Source of the DNA: Actinoplanes regularis
GTDB lineage: Bacteria > Actinomycetota > Actinomycetes > Mycobacteriales > Micromonosporaceae
Reading direction: 5' to 3'
DNA: 64,000 bases
Assembly (NCBI RefSeq): GCF_900188005.1
Contig: NZ_FZNR01000017.1
Span: 62,001-126,000, forward strand
Both the position numbers and the translations under genes were made by a program. Below, one piece after another: positions 17,115-25,960 of the stretch. The notes under the pieces were generated by a model. That model was not told where the DNA came from. It searched no databases and saw only the letters and a list, made by a program, of their open reading frames with translations. How positions within the stretch are numbered: position 1 is the stretch's first letter; every line of letters starts with the position of its first letter.

Positions 17115-17522
17115 ATGGTGTTGAGCACGATTGCGGCGCGGTTCTCGGCGGCGCCCAAGAGCACGAAACTGTCCCTGGCCGGGCTGGCGGCCGGCATCGC
17201 GGGGCTGGTCGTGCAGTGGGTCGCGGACCCGGCGAAGTTCGGCGGGTTCCCGCCGGGGATTCTGTTCATCGCGGCGTGTGCGGCCCTGGTCGTAGTGGCG
17301 TCCGGCCGCTGGTGGGCGCCGGTGTCCGGAGTGCTGATCTCGCTGTGGATCGTGGTCGGTGGATGGGCGGCCGGGCAGATGACGCCGAACTTCCGATCAG
17401 GCGACGCGGGAACCGTGACCGGCACGGCGGTGATGACGCTCGGCCTCGTGTTCGCCGCGGTCACCGGCACCACCGCGATGATCGCCGGCCGGCGTGCCCG
17501 GACGGACACGCCGGCACGGTGA
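17115..17522 (+). CDS. Small integral membrane protein of unknown function
   Basis: A 135-residue protein with a cationic N-terminus and four predicted membrane helices (SLAGLAAGIAGLVVQWV, GILFIAACAALVVVAS, WAPVSGVLISLWIVVGGW and TAVMTLGLVFAAVTGTTAMI). The ATG at 17115 follows GAGGAGAAG immediately after the previous gene's stop. No recognised family; the pairing with the preceding membrane gene suggests a two-gene operon. Confidence 0.7.
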   Translation: MVLSTIAARFSAAPKSTKLSLAGLAAGIAGLVVQWVADPAKFGGFPPGILFIAACAALVVVASGRWWAPVSGVLISLWIVVGGWAAGQMTPNFRSGDAGTVTGTAVMTLGLVFAAVTGTTAMIAGRRARTDTPAR

Positions 17523-17646
17523 CCGAAGGCGGTGGGCCGGGGTGGCGCGGCCCTCGCGCGAGAGTGTCACGGTGCTTGGGCCGAAAGGCCTGGAGGCGGG
17601 GCTCCATCGGTCGTACCAGGGGAAATGGATTTTGAATTTGTCGTTG

Positions 17647-18684
17647 TCAGGTTGCGCTACGGCGGCGTCGGGTGGGGTCGGTGAGCGCCGGTGGGTGGTA
17701 GCCCTGGTCCCGGGCGGAGAGCGTGACACCGGGCGGCACGATCTTGTCGATCTCGTCCAGGATGTCCGCGCTGAGCCGGACCCGGGCGGCGCCGAGCTGG
17801 CCCTCGAGCTGTTCCAGGGTGCGCGGCCCGATGATCGGGGCGGTGACCGCGGGGTGCTCCAGGACGAACCCGAGCGCCAGATGGATCAGCGACAGCCCGG
17901 ACTGTTCGGCGAGTTCGGCGAGGGCCTCGACGGCGGCGAGCTTGGTCGCGTTCTCGGGGGCGTCGATCTCGTAGCGGCCCGGCTGCCGGCCCGCGCGGCT
18001 GCTCGACGGCTGGGCGCCGCCGGCCCGGAACCGCCCGGTCAGCCAGCCGCCGGCGAGGGGGCTCCAGGGGATGACGGCGAGACCGTACTTGCGGGCGATC
18101 GGCAGGACCTCACGTTCGACTCCGCGGGCCAGGATCGAGTACGGCGGCTGCTCGGCGACGACCCGTTCGCGGCCGCGCCGGTCGGCGGTCCACTGGCCCT
18201 CGACGATCGCCGAGGGCTCGAAGGTGGACGTGCCGATGTAACGGATCTTGCCCTGGTGGACGAGGTCGGAGAGCGCGCCGAGGGTCTCGTCGAAGTCGGT
18301 GTCGTCCTCGGGCCGGTGCACCTGGTACAGGTCGATGTGGTCGGTCTGCAAGCGGCGCAGGCTGTGCTCGACCGCGCGGACGACCCAACGGCGGGAGTTG
18401 CCGAACTGGTTCGGGTCCGTGCCGATCTGACCGTGGAACTTGGTGGCCAGGAAGACGTCGTCGCGGCGGCCGAGCAGGGCCTTGCCGACGATCGTCTCGG
18501 ACTCGCCCTGGCTGTAGACGTCGGCGGTGTCGATCAGGTTGATGCCGGCGTCGAGAGCGTGGCGGATGATCCGGACGCTGTCGTCGTGGTCGCTGTTGCC
18601 GCGTGAGCCGAACATCATGGTGCCCAGCGCGAGGGCGCTGACCTTGACGCCGGTACGGCCGAACGGGCGCAGGGGAACGGTCAT
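17647..18684 (-). CDS. Aldo/keto reductase
   Basis: A 345-residue NADPH-dependent oxidoreductase with the AKR barrel. Visible are LGTMMFGSRGN, the catalytic Asp and Tyr in LIDTADVYSQGESE, the lysine in VFLATKFHG, the His in IDLYQVHRPEDD, and the cofactor-binding AVTAPIIGPRTLEQLE near the C-terminus. The start at 18684 (MTVPLRPFGRTGVKV) fits the family and overlaps the preceding monooxygenase stop by 4 bases. As the last gene of the organosulfur-type operon it may reduce an aldehyde or ketone released by the monooxygenases; that link is inference. Confidence 0.9.
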   Translation of the reverse strand: MTVPLRPFGRTGVKVSALALGTMMFGSRGNSDHDDSVRIIRHALDAGINLIDTADVYSQGESETIVGKALLGRRDDVFLATKFHGQIGTDPNQFGNSRRWVVRAVEHSLRRLQTDHIDLYQVHRPEDDTDFDETLGALSDLVHQGKIRYIGTSTFEPSAIVEGQWTADRRGRERVVAEQPPYSILARGVEREVLPIARKYGLAVIPWSPLAGGWLTGRFRAGGAQPSSSRAGRQPGRYEIDAPENATKLAAVEALAELAEQSGLSLIHLALGFVLEHPAVTAPIIGPRTLEQLEGQLGAARVRLSADILDEIDKIVPPGVTLSARDQGYHPPALTDPTRRRRSAT

Positions 18685-20009
18685 CGGGAGATCAGCTCCA
18701 GGCGGTTGGCGGGACGGGGCAGCCCGTAGTGCTCGCGCAGCGTGCGGCCGGTGTACTCGGTGCGGAACAGGCCCCGCTCCTGCAGGATCGGCACGACCTT
18801 GGCGGCGAACGCCTCGATGCCCGACGGCAGCACCGCCGGCATGATGTTGAAGCCGTCCGCGGCGCCGTTCTCGAAGTAGTGCTGGATCGTGTCGGCGATC
18901 TGGACGGGTGTGCCGGTGAACGTGCGATGGCCGCGGCCTCCGCCGAGCTTGCCGATGAGCTGGCGCACCGTCAGGTTCTCCCGCCGGCCCCACTCCACGA
19001 TCAGGGTGCGCCGGCTCTTGTGGCCCTCGATCTCGTCCTCGCCGGGCAGATCCGCCGGTAGCGGCTCGTCCAGCCGGAGCCGGTCGGCGTCCACCCCCAG
19101 GACCGTGGCCAGGGTGGCGACCGCGAACTCCGGGGCGATCAGTCGCTCCAGTTCGGCGTCCAGCTCACGTGCCTCCGCCTCGGTGTCGCCGATGACCGGC
19201 ACGATGCCGGGCAGGATGACGACATGGTCGGGGTCGCGGCCGGCCGCCACGGCGCGGCGTTTCAGGTCGGCGTAGAAGTCTTGGCTCTCCCGCAGGGTCG
19301 GCTGGGCGACGAAGACCGCCTCGGCCCACTTGGCGGCGAACTCCTTGCCGTTCTCCGACGAGCCGGCCTGCACCAGCAGCGGGTAGCCCTGCGGGGAGCG
19401 GGGTACGTTCAGCGGCCCGTCCACCCGGAAGTAGGTTCCGTGGTGGTCGATGCTGCGGACCCGGTCCCGCGCGGCGTGCACGCCGGCCTGCTTGTCGGCG
19501 AGGATCGCGTCGTCGGCCCAGCTGTCCCAGAGCTTCGTGGAGACCTCGAGGAACTCGTCGGCCCGCTCGTAACGGGTCCGGTGCTGGGGCTGCTCGTCCA
19601 GGCCGAAGTTGCGGGCGGCCGCCTCCCCGGCGGTGGTGACGATGTTCCAGCCGGCCCGGCCCCCGGAGAGGTGGTCCAGTGAGGCGAACCGGCGGGCCAG
19701 GTTGAAGGGCTCGTTGTACGAGGTGGACGCGGTCGCGATCAGCCCGATCCGGGTGGTGGTCGCCGCCAGCGAGGCCAGCAGCAGCGTCGGCTCCAGCTTG
19801 CCGGAGGGACGGCGGCCCGGGTCGCTCCAGAGCACCGGGCTGTCGGCGAGGAAGACCGAGTCGAACTTCGCCTCCTCCGCGACCCGGGTCAGGTGCTGGT
19901 GGGCGGCGAGCGACAGATTGGCGTACGGGTCGGACTCCGGCAGCCGCCACGACGCCTCGTGGTGCCCGGTGTCGTGCAGGAACAGGTTGAAGTGCAGTTG
20001 GCGGCTCAT
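18681..20009 (-). CDS. FMN-dependent (LLM-class) monooxygenase, NtaA/SnaA/DszA type, copy 2
   Basis: A 442-residue flavin monooxygenase that would use reduced FMN from a separate reductase. Family features: N-terminal HHEASWRLPESDPYANLS, FDSVFLADSP, STSYNEPFNLARRFASLDH, GRAGWNIVTT, ARNFGLDEQPQHRTRYERA, and the C-terminal NIMPAVLPSGIEAF. It is a close tandem paralogue of the next gene upstream. It starts at 20009 with a 4-base overlap with that gene and overlaps the aldo/keto reductase by 4 bases. The likely reaction is oxidative cleavage of C-S or C-N bonds in sulfonates, sulfones or amines. The longer open frame extending upstream is not coding. Confidence 0.92.
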   Translation of the reverse strand: MSRQLHFNLFLHDTGHHEASWRLPESDPYANLSLAAHQHLTRVAEEAKFDSVFLADSPVLWSDPGRRPSGKLEPTLLLASLAATTTRIGLIATASTSYNEPFNLARRFASLDHLSGGRAGWNIVTTAGEAAARNFGLDEQPQHRTRYERADEFLEVSTKLWDSWADDAILADKQAGVHAARDRVRSIDHHGTYFRVDGPLNVPRSPQGYPLLVQAGSSENGKEFAAKWAEAVFVAQPTLRESQDFYADLKRRAVAAGRDPDHVVILPGIVPVIGDTEAEARELDAELERLIAPEFAVATLATVLGVDADRLRLDEPLPADLPGEDEIEGHKSRRTLIVEWGRRENLTVRQLIGKLGGGRGHRTFTGTPVQIADTIQHYFENGAADGFNIMPAVLPSGIEAFAAKVVPILQERGLFRTEYTGRTLREHYGLPRPANRLELISR

Positions 20010-21343
20010 CGTGGGATCAGCTCCAGGCTGTTGGCGGGGCGGGGGAGGCCGTAGTGGTCGCGCAGGGTGGTGCCCTCGTACTCGGTGCGGAACCGGCCCC
20101 GTTCCTGCAGGATCGGCACCACGTGGTCGACGAAGGCGGCCAGGCCGGACGGCAGCACCGCGGGCATGATGTTGAAGCCGTCCGCGGCCCCGCTGTCGAA
20201 CCACTCCTCGATGGTGTCGGCGACCTGGACCGGGGTGCCGGCGAAGGTGCGGTGCCCGCGGCCTCCGCCGAGGCGGCCGATGAGCTGCCGCACGGTCAGG
20301 TTCTCCCGGCGGGCCAGGTCGACGATCAGGGTGAACCGGCTCTTCGCGCCCTCGATCTCGTCCTCGGTCGGCAGGTTGTCCGGCAGCGGCTCGTCCAGCT
20401 TCAGGTCGGCCGGGTCCAGGTTGAAGCGTTCGGCGAGCTGCCTGCGGGCGTACTCGGGGCTGATCAGCCGTTCCAGCTCGGCGTCGAGTTCCCGGGCCTC
20501 GGCCTCGGTGGCGCCGATGACCGGCACGATCCCGGGCAGGATCTTGATGCCGTCCGGGTCGCGGCCGGCCGCGGCGGTGCGCTGTTTGAGGTCGCGGTAG
20601 AACGCCCGCGCCTCGTCGAGGGTCTGCTGGGCGGTGAAGACCGCCTCGGCCCACTTGGCGGCGAAGTCCTTGCCGTCCTCCGACGAGCCGGCCTGCACCA
20701 GCAGCGGCCAGCCCTGCGGCGATCGTGGCACGTTGAGCGGCCCGTCCACCCGGAAGAACCGGCCCCGATGGTTGATCGCCCGCACCTTGGCGGCGTCGGA
20801 GTGGACCCCGCCGTGCTTGTCGGCGACGACGGCGTCGTCGGCCCAGCTGTCCCAGAGTTTCGTCGCGACCTCCAGGAACTCGTCGGCCCGCTCGTAGCGC
20901 TCCTGGTGCGGCGGTACGTCGTCGAGGCCGAAGTTGCGGGCCGCGTCGGCGCCGGCGGTGGTGACGATGTTCCACCCGGCCCGGCCGTCCGACACGTGGT
21001 CGAGCGAGGCGAACCGGCGGGCCAGGTTGTAGGGCTCGTTGTACGAGGTGGAGGCGGTGGCGATCAGCCCGATGCGCTCGGTGACGCCGGCCAGCGCGGT
21101 CAGCAGCACGGTGGGCTCCAGCTTGCCGGTCGGCCGGCGGCCGGGGTCGCCCTGCTGGACCGGGCTGTCGGCCAGGAACAGCGAGTCCAGCCGGCCGCGT
21201 TCGGCGATGCGGGCCAGCTCCTGGTAGTGCTTGACGCTCCAGCCGGCGTACGGGTCGCTCTCCGGCAGCCGCCAGGACGCCTCGTGGTGGCCGACGCTCA
21301 TCAGGAACGCGTTGAGGTGCAGCCGGTTCGGGTTGCGGGTCAT
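20006..21343 (-). CDS. FMN-dependent (LLM-class) monooxygenase, NtaA/SnaA/DszA type, copy 1
   Basis: A 445-residue paralogue of the downstream monooxygenase, sharing long identical stretches (for example HHEASWRLPESDPYA and GPLNVPRSPQG). Differences concentrate around residues 45-60, 120-150 and 260-300, so the two copies may accept different substrates. It begins at ATG 21343, overlapping the end of the SsuB-like ATPase gene by 4 bases. The reduced flavin supplier is probably the reductase at 23978-24484 in the same operon. Position behind an SsuABC-like importer supports use of an imported organosulfur compound as sulfur source (inferred). Confidence 0.92.
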   Translation of the reverse strand: MTRNPNRLHLNAFLMSVGHHEASWRLPESDPYAGWSVKHYQELARIAERGRLDSLFLADSPVQQGDPGRRPTGKLEPTVLLTALAGVTERIGLIATASTSYNEPYNLARRFASLDHVSDGRAGWNIVTTAGADAARNFGLDDVPPHQERYERADEFLEVATKLWDSWADDAVVADKHGGVHSDAAKVRAINHRGRFFRVDGPLNVPRSPQGWPLLVQAGSSEDGKDFAAKWAEAVFTAQQTLDEARAFYRDLKQRTAAAGRDPDGIKILPGIVPVIGATEAEARELDAELERLISPEYARRQLAERFNLDPADLKLDEPLPDNLPTEDEIEGAKSRFTLIVDLARRENLTVRQLIGRLGGGRGHRTFAGTPVQVADTIEEWFDSGAADGFNIMPAVLPSGLAAFVDHVVPILQERGRFRTEYEGTTLRDHYGLPRPANSLELIPR

Positions 21344-22080
21344 CGCCGGGCCTCCTCGTCCACGCCCAGCTCATCCAGGAGCAGCGTGCGTAGCCGGGCG
21401 AACTCGGCGTCGGAGCGGACCCGGTTGGTGAGCTCGACCCGGACGTCGGTGCGCACCACGCCGGCGTCGAGCAGGATCACCCGGTCGGCGAGCACGATGG
21501 CCTCGTCGACGTCGTGGGTGACCAGCAGCACGGCCGGCCGGTGGGCCGCGCAGAGCTTGCGCAGCAGGGCGTGCATGCGGATGCGGGTCAGGGCGTCCAG
21601 GGCGCCGAACGGTTCGTCGGCGAGCAGCAGTTGCGGCTGGCGGACCAGCGAGCGGGCGAGCGCGGCTCGCTGTTGTTCACCCCCGGACAACTGGTACGGC
21701 CACGCGCGCTCCCGCCCGGCGAGACCGACCTCCTCGAGCGCGTTGCGGCCACGGTCGGCGGCGTCCGGGCCGCGCAGCCCGAGGACGACGTTGTCCAGCA
21801 CCCGCTTCCAGGGCAGCAGCCGGGAGTCCTGGAAGACCACCGACACCTGCTCCGGGACGGTGATCCGGCCGTGGCCGGCGACGTCGCGGTCCAGGCCGGC
21901 GAGCGCTCGCAGCAGGGTGCTCTTACCGGTGCCGGAGCGGCCGATCAGGGCGACGAACTCACCGGGGGCGATGTCCAGGTCGAGACCGTTGAGGACGCCG
22001 CCGTCTTTGTTGAAGCTGCGGTGCAGGTCGCGGACGCGGACCGCGACCTCGGTGGTCAGCCCTCGAGCGTCTGTCGCCAT
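21340..22080 (-). CDS. ABC importer ATP-binding protein, SsuB/TauB-like
   Basis: A 246-residue ATPase of the nitrate/sulfonate/taurine importer family. Walker A GRSGTGKST, signature LSGGEQQRAALARSL, Walker B LLLADEPFGALD and H-loop LLVTHDVDEAI are all intact. The family-typical VVFQDSRLLPWKRVLDNV in the Q-loop is a strong marker of SsuB/TauB/NrtD proteins. The start at 22080 lies 25 bases inside the permease gene, so the two are translationally linked. Confidence 0.9.
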   Translation of the reverse strand: MATDARGLTTEVAVRVRDLHRSFNKDGGVLNGLDLDIAPGEFVALIGRSGTGKSTLLRALAGLDRDVAGHGRITVPEQVSVVFQDSRLLPWKRVLDNVVLGLRGPDAADRGRNALEEVGLAGRERAWPYQLSGGEQQRAALARSLVRQPQLLLADEPFGALDALTRIRMHALLRKLCAAHRPAVLLVTHDVDEAIVLADRVILLDAGVVRTDVRVELTNRVRSDAEFARLRTLLLDELGVDEEARR

Positions 22081-22895
22081 GCCAGCACCCTCCTTCCGGT
22101 GAGGCGTACCGCGCTGTCCGCGCAGTAGCCGAAGACCCCGTAGATGACCAGGCCGACGACGATGACGTCGGTCTGCCCGTACTGCTCGGCCAGGGTGATC
22201 ATGTGGCCGATGCCGGCGACCGCGTTGTACTGCTCGACGACCACGAGGCCGAGCAGCGACGCGGTGACGGCGAACCGCATGCCGAGCAGGAACCCCGGAA
22301 GCGCGCCGGGCAGCACCACGTGGCGGACGAACTCGCCGCGGCCGATACCGATGGTCTCGGCCAGTTCGGCGTACTTGCCGTCGATCGAGCGCAGCCCGTT
22401 GTGGGTGTGGATGTAGATCGGCACCAGGCTGATCAGCGCGATCGTGATGATCTTCATCTCCTGGTCGATGCCGAACCAGGCGATGAAGAGCGGGATCACC
22501 GCGAGCGTCGGCACCGACCGCTTGATCTGGATCGGCCCGTCGATCAGCGACTCGCCGATCCGGGACAGGCCGGAGACGACCGCCAGCACCGCGCCGGTGA
22601 CCACGCCGAGGGTCAGGCCGATCGCCGCGCGCTGCAGCGAGGAGAGGATGTTGCCGAGCAGGTCGTGGTTGACCCACTGGTCCTCGAAGGCGACCACCAC
22701 GTCCCACGGCGCGGACAGGATCGCCGGCGTGATGACGCCGGTCGCGGACCCGGCCGACCAGAGGGCCAGTACGAGGGCCGGGCCGATCCAGAAGGCGAAG
22801 CGGATGCGGCGGCCGGGGCCGAGCCGGCGGCGGACGACCCGCTCGTCGACCCGATCGAGGACCTGGGGCTCAGGGGTGTGCAGGGTGGCGGTCAT
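22056..22895 (-). CDS. ABC importer permease, SsuC/TauC-like
   Basis: A 279-residue permease with an N-terminal cytoplasmic tail rich in Arg, about six membrane helices and the EAA-like loop AELAETIGIGRGEFVRHVVLPG that docks to the ATPase. The sequence LSAPWDVVVAFEDQW and TLAVIPLFIAWFGIDQEMK match the nitrate/sulfonate/taurine permease family. It overlaps the binding-protein gene by 4 bases and the ATPase gene by 25. Confidence 0.9.
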   Translation of the reverse strand: MTATLHTPEPQVLDRVDERVVRRRLGPGRRIRFAFWIGPALVLALWSAGSATGVITPAILSAPWDVVVAFEDQWVNHDLLGNILSSLQRAAIGLTLGVVTGAVLAVVSGLSRIGESLIDGPIQIKRSVPTLAVIPLFIAWFGIDQEMKIITIALISLVPIYIHTHNGLRSIDGKYAELAETIGIGRGEFVRHVVLPGALPGFLLGMRFAVTASLLGLVVVEQYNAVAGIGHMITLAEQYGQTDVIVVGLVIYGVFGYCADSAVRLTGRRVLAWRQTLEG

Positions 22896-23956
22896 GCGGC
22901 ATCACCGGTGACCACCTGGGAGCCGGCGGCCGCCGCCTGGACGGCTTCGAACCGGCGGTCGACGAGCTTGTTCACGTCGATCTTCTCGTGGTTCTGTTCG
23001 CTGGCGAGCAGGTCAGCGGTCGCCTGCAGGCGGGCGATGGCGGCGTCCCAGGTCGCCGGGATGCCCTTGTTGCCGACGATCTCGACGACCGCCTTCGCGT
23101 CGGCCGCGCTGAGCCCCTGGCTCTCCTGGTAGTACGCCTTCGCGTACTCGGCGTGGTGCTCGTTCGCCCACAGGATGGCCTTGGTGCGGACGCCGACATA
23201 CGCCTTCAGCGCGGCCGCCTTCTGCGAGTTCTCCACCGCGCTGGTGAGGCAGTACAGGGTGGAGGCGTCGTCCCGGATGCCGGTGCCGATCGAGCTGGCG
23301 CCCGGGTATTTCGCCTCGTACAGCTTGATGTTCTGGGCGCCGATCGGCGCGACGTCGACGGCCTTGCTGCCGAGCGCGGTCACGTAGGAGTCGCCGTTGC
23401 TGGTCAGCTCGACGAGCTGGACGTCCTTCTGGCTCAGCCCGGCCTTCTGCAGCACCCGCAGCACCAGGGCGCCCTGGGCCTGGCCGGCGCTGTAGGCGAT
23501 CTTCTTGCCCCGCAGGTCGGCCAGGGACTTGACGTTCGCGCCGGGCGCGACACCGAGCCGGTAGATCGGGTGGTTCAGCGGGTCGAGGGTGACCGACTGG
23601 AACACGATCTTCGTGGAGGTGCCGGTCCACGCGGCGAACAGTGACGGGATGTCGGCGACCGAGGCGCAGTCCAGCTTGTCGGCGCGGAACGCCTGGATGC
23701 TCTGTGGGCCGCCGCTGATGTTGGCCCACTCGACCTTCACGCCCGCGTCGGTGAGCTCCTTGTCCAGCCCGGAGGCGCCGACGATGGCCTGGATCTGCGG
23801 GTCGCCGAGCCGCAGCACGGTGCCGCTGGGGACCTGGTCCGGCAGTGCCGCCGTCAGCTCGAGCTTGGTGCCGGCCTGCTCCTTCGCGCAGCCGGCCGCG
23901 AGCAGGACGGTGGCGGCGAGGAGGGCGGCGACCGTACCTCGGGAAATTCTTCTCAT
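22892..23956 (-). CDS. ABC importer substrate-binding lipoprotein, SsuA-like
   Basis: A 354-residue exported lipoprotein: a cationic N-terminus, a hydrophobic stretch and the lipobox LAAGC (Cys23 lipidated). The mature protein has the SsuA/NrtA-like layout, with LRLGDPQIQAIVGASGLD, SGGPQSIQAFRADKLDCASV and VKSLADLRGKKIAYSAGQAQG. It probably binds sulfonates or related organosulfur compounds and delivers them to the SsuC-like permease; the ligand cannot be read from sequence. Confidence 0.9.
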   Translation of the reverse strand: MRRISRGTVAALLAATVLLAAGCAKEQAGTKLELTAALPDQVPSGTVLRLGDPQIQAIVGASGLDKELTDAGVKVEWANISGGPQSIQAFRADKLDCASVADIPSLFAAWTGTSTKIVFQSVTLDPLNHPIYRLGVAPGANVKSLADLRGKKIAYSAGQAQGALVLRVLQKAGLSQKDVQLVELTSNGDSYVTALGSKAVDVAPIGAQNIKLYEAKYPGASSIGTGIRDDASTLYCLTSAVENSQKAAALKAYVGVRTKAILWANEHHAEYAKAYYQESQGLSAADAKAVVEIVGNKGIPATWDAAIARLQATADLLASEQNHEKIDVNKLVDRRFEAVQAAAAGSQVVTGDAA

Positions 23957-23977
23957 GGGTCTTCCTTTTCCGCTGAG

Positions 23978-24484
23978 TCAGAGAACGTGGAAGTTGCCGT
24001 CGTGATAGAGCAGTGGAGCGCTGTGCTCGGCGAGGCCGACCTCCTCGATCCGGCCGACGACCAGGTGCGATCCGCCGGCGGGGTGGCGCAGCTCGATCGA
24101 GATCCGCAGCCAGGCGGCCGCGTCGTCCAGCAGCGGCTCACCGGTCGGCAGCCGCCGCCACCGCGTCGGTGCGCCGAACCGGTCGATGCCGCTGGTCGCG
24201 AACGTCCGGGCGAGCTCGGTGTGCGCGCCGCCCAGCAGGTGTACGACGGCGGTGCCGGCGTCGCGCAGGTGCGGCCAGGCCGACGCGGTGCCCGTGATGC
24301 TGAACGACAGCAACGGCGGCTCGGACGAGAGCGAGGCCAGCGAGGTGACGGTGACTCCGGCGGCGCCGCGGCCGGCGTCGGCGGTCACGACGGCCACACC
24401 GGCGGCGTGGCGACGGAACACCTGGCGGAACAGGGCGGCGTCGACGGGTGCGGGCGGGGTCGGGCGGGAAACAGTGACGGTCAT
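23978..24484 (-). CDS. Flavin reductase (DIM6/NTAB family)
   Basis: A 168-residue NAD(P)H:FMN reductase-like protein. The typical core is visible: FRRHAAGVAVVTAD near residue 28, GVTVTSLASLSSEPPLLSFSI, and the C-terminal HLVVGRIEEVGL ... PLLYHDGNFHVL. As first gene of the operon it most likely supplies reduced FMN to the two monooxygenases downstream. A good minus-strand promoter lies about 85 bases upstream. Confidence 0.9.
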   Translation of the reverse strand: MTVTVSRPTPPAPVDAALFRQVFRRHAAGVAVVTADAGRGAAGVTVTSLASLSSEPPLLSFSITGTASAWPHLRDAGTAVVHLLGGAHTELARTFATSGIDRFGAPTRWRRLPTGEPLLDDAAAWLRISIELRHPAGGSHLVVGRIEEVGLAEHSAPLLYHDGNFHVL

Positions 24485-24570
24485 GGCGGGCTCCCAACCG
24501 AATTCGAGGAGGGCAGGGCTGATCGGGCCCGGAGGTCGCGGGCTGGGGGTCGGGTGCGCCCGCTGAATTC

Positions 24571-24598
24571 ATACTATGCCGCTAGGATTAGCAGGCAA
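24571..24598 (-). promoter_or_regulatory. Sigma-70-like promoter of the flavin reductase/ssu-like operon
   Basis: On the minus strand, TTGCCT (24598-24593) and TAGTAT (24576-24571) are separated by 16 bases, close to the -35/-10 consensus, in an A+T-rich patch that stands out from the surroundings. It points towards the flavin reductase gene starting at 24484. Confidence 0.55.
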
Positions 24599-24630
24599 GT
24601 ATGCGTCGAACTGAATTAAGTTTCGGCTGC

Positions 24631-25851
24631 TCAGGACGCGCGCAGTCGCACGCCGAGATCCAGCGGCGACGCGTAAACCTGGTCCAGGGCGACGGCCCCG
24701 CCGGCCACCGCCAGCACGGTGCCGGGGAAGCTCGACGGGTGCACCACCCGCTCCATCTCGGCTCCCGCCGACGACCAGGCCGCCACCTCCGCCCGCAGCG
24801 TCGCCAGGCACTCCGGCAGCTGATTGGCGCCGGCCTCGGCGACCACCAGCACCTCCGGGTCGAACAGGTCCAGCAGCAGCGCCGCGGCGCGGCCCACCAG
24901 CCGGGCACGATCCCGCAGCAGCTCCAGCGCGCCGGCGCTGCCGTCGGCCGCGGCCTTCACCAGGGCCGGGATCTCCGGACGGTCGATCAGCCCGGCGGTC
25001 ATCGCCCGCCGGACCAGCACGCGCTCCGAGACCGCCGCCTGCAGGCAGCCGACCCGGCCGCACGAGCAGGCCTCCCGGCAGCCCTCGACCGGTAGATGCG
25101 CCACCGCGCCCGACGCCGACCGTGGTCCCTGATGGATCGCTCCGCCGGTCGCGAACGCCACGTCGACGACGTTGCCGACGAACAGGTGCACGGCGCTCTC
25201 CCGGGCCCGGCCGGCCACCGCGCCGAAGAGCAGCTCGGCGCGGAGCAGCGCCCGCGAGTTGTTGTCGGTGCGCACCGGCAGGCCGGTCGCCTCGGCCAGC
25301 GCCGCGCCGATCCGCACGTCCCGCCAGTCCAGCGCCGGATGCTCGACGATCGTCCCGGTCAGGGAGTCGACCCAGCCGCCGGTGGCCAGGCCCAGCCCCA
25401 GGACCCGGCGGCGTGGGTGCCGGCGGCGGAGCGTGGCGATCCGGGCGGCGACCGTGGCGATGACGCTCGCCGGGTCGGTACGGCCATGCGGCTCCTGGAC
25501 CTGCGCGATGATCCGCCCGCGCAGGTCCAGCAGCGACACCGTGATCCGTGGGACGGCGATGTGCACGCCGATCACGGCGGCGCCCTCGACCTGGATGTCC
25601 AGCGGCACGTGCGGGCGGCCGATCCCGGGCGGCCCGGCCGCCTCCGGCACCTCACACATCAGCCCGCGGTCCAGAAGGGACGAGACGACCCCGGTCACCG
25701 ACGCCGCGGACAGCCGGGTCACCCGGGCGACGGAGCTGCGCGCGATCGGCCCGTGGTCGAGCACCGCGCGCAGCACCGCCCCGGCCGAGTCACGCGACCG
25801 GCGCGCGTCGATCGGCGGCAGGTCGCCGCGCCGGGTCGTCGGCCGGCCCAC
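24631..25851 (-). CDS. ROK-family transcriptional regulator
   Basis: A 406-residue repressor/activator of the ROK family. The N-terminal winged helix (residues ~15-65, SVARVTRLSAASVTGVVSSLL) is followed by a sugar-kinase-like fold. The ROK zinc site is visible in VEGCREACSCGRVGCLQAAVS, where CxCGxxGC is intact. A GTG start at 25851 is used. It lies directly upstream of, and on the same strand as, the flavin reductase/importer/monooxygenase operon, with the operon promoter in between, so it may control that operon. The effector is unknown; ROK proteins usually sense sugars, which makes the pairing with organosulfur genes unusual. Confidence 0.88.
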   Translation of the reverse strand: MGRPTTRRGDLPPIDARRSRDSAGAVLRAVLDHGPIARSSVARVTRLSAASVTGVVSSLLDRGLMCEVPEAAGPPGIGRPHVPLDIQVEGAAVIGVHIAVPRITVSLLDLRGRIIAQVQEPHGRTDPASVIATVAARIATLRRRHPRRRVLGLGLATGGWVDSLTGTIVEHPALDWRDVRIGAALAEATGLPVRTDNNSRALLRAELLFGAVAGRARESAVHLFVGNVVDVAFATGGAIHQGPRSASGAVAHLPVEGCREACSCGRVGCLQAAVSERVLVRRAMTAGLIDRPEIPALVKAAADGSAGALELLRDRARLVGRAAALLLDLFDPEVLVVAEAGANQLPECLATLRAEVAAWSSAGAEMERVVHPSSFPGTVLAVAGGAVALDQVYASPLDLGVRLRAS

Positions 25852-25922
25852 TCACCGGCCACCGGCGTGAGGGCGGATCATCCGCCGAGCGTAATGCCGC
25901 CGCCACGCCGCTGTCGCCACAA

Positions 25923-25949
25923 GTTATCGGACGTTTTACGGTCCGTAAC
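25923..25949. promoter_or_regulatory. Inverted repeat between sialidase end and ROK regulator start
   Basis: GTTATCGGAC (25923-25932) and GTCCGTAAC (25941-25949) form an imperfect inverted repeat with one bulged base around GTTTTACG. It lies about 75 bases upstream of the ROK gene and just past the sialidase stop (25961, reading leftwards), so it could be an autoregulatory operator or a terminator for the sialidase. Confidence 0.4.
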
Positions 25950-25960
25950 ACCGGTGTGGA

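Noticed and set aside
18685..21374. Single 897-codon frame spanning both monooxygenases
   Set aside because: Only its C-terminal half is the real monooxygenase; the rest reads the upstream paralogue out of frame, giving Arg/Pro/Ala-rich sequence. The true genes overlap by ATGA.
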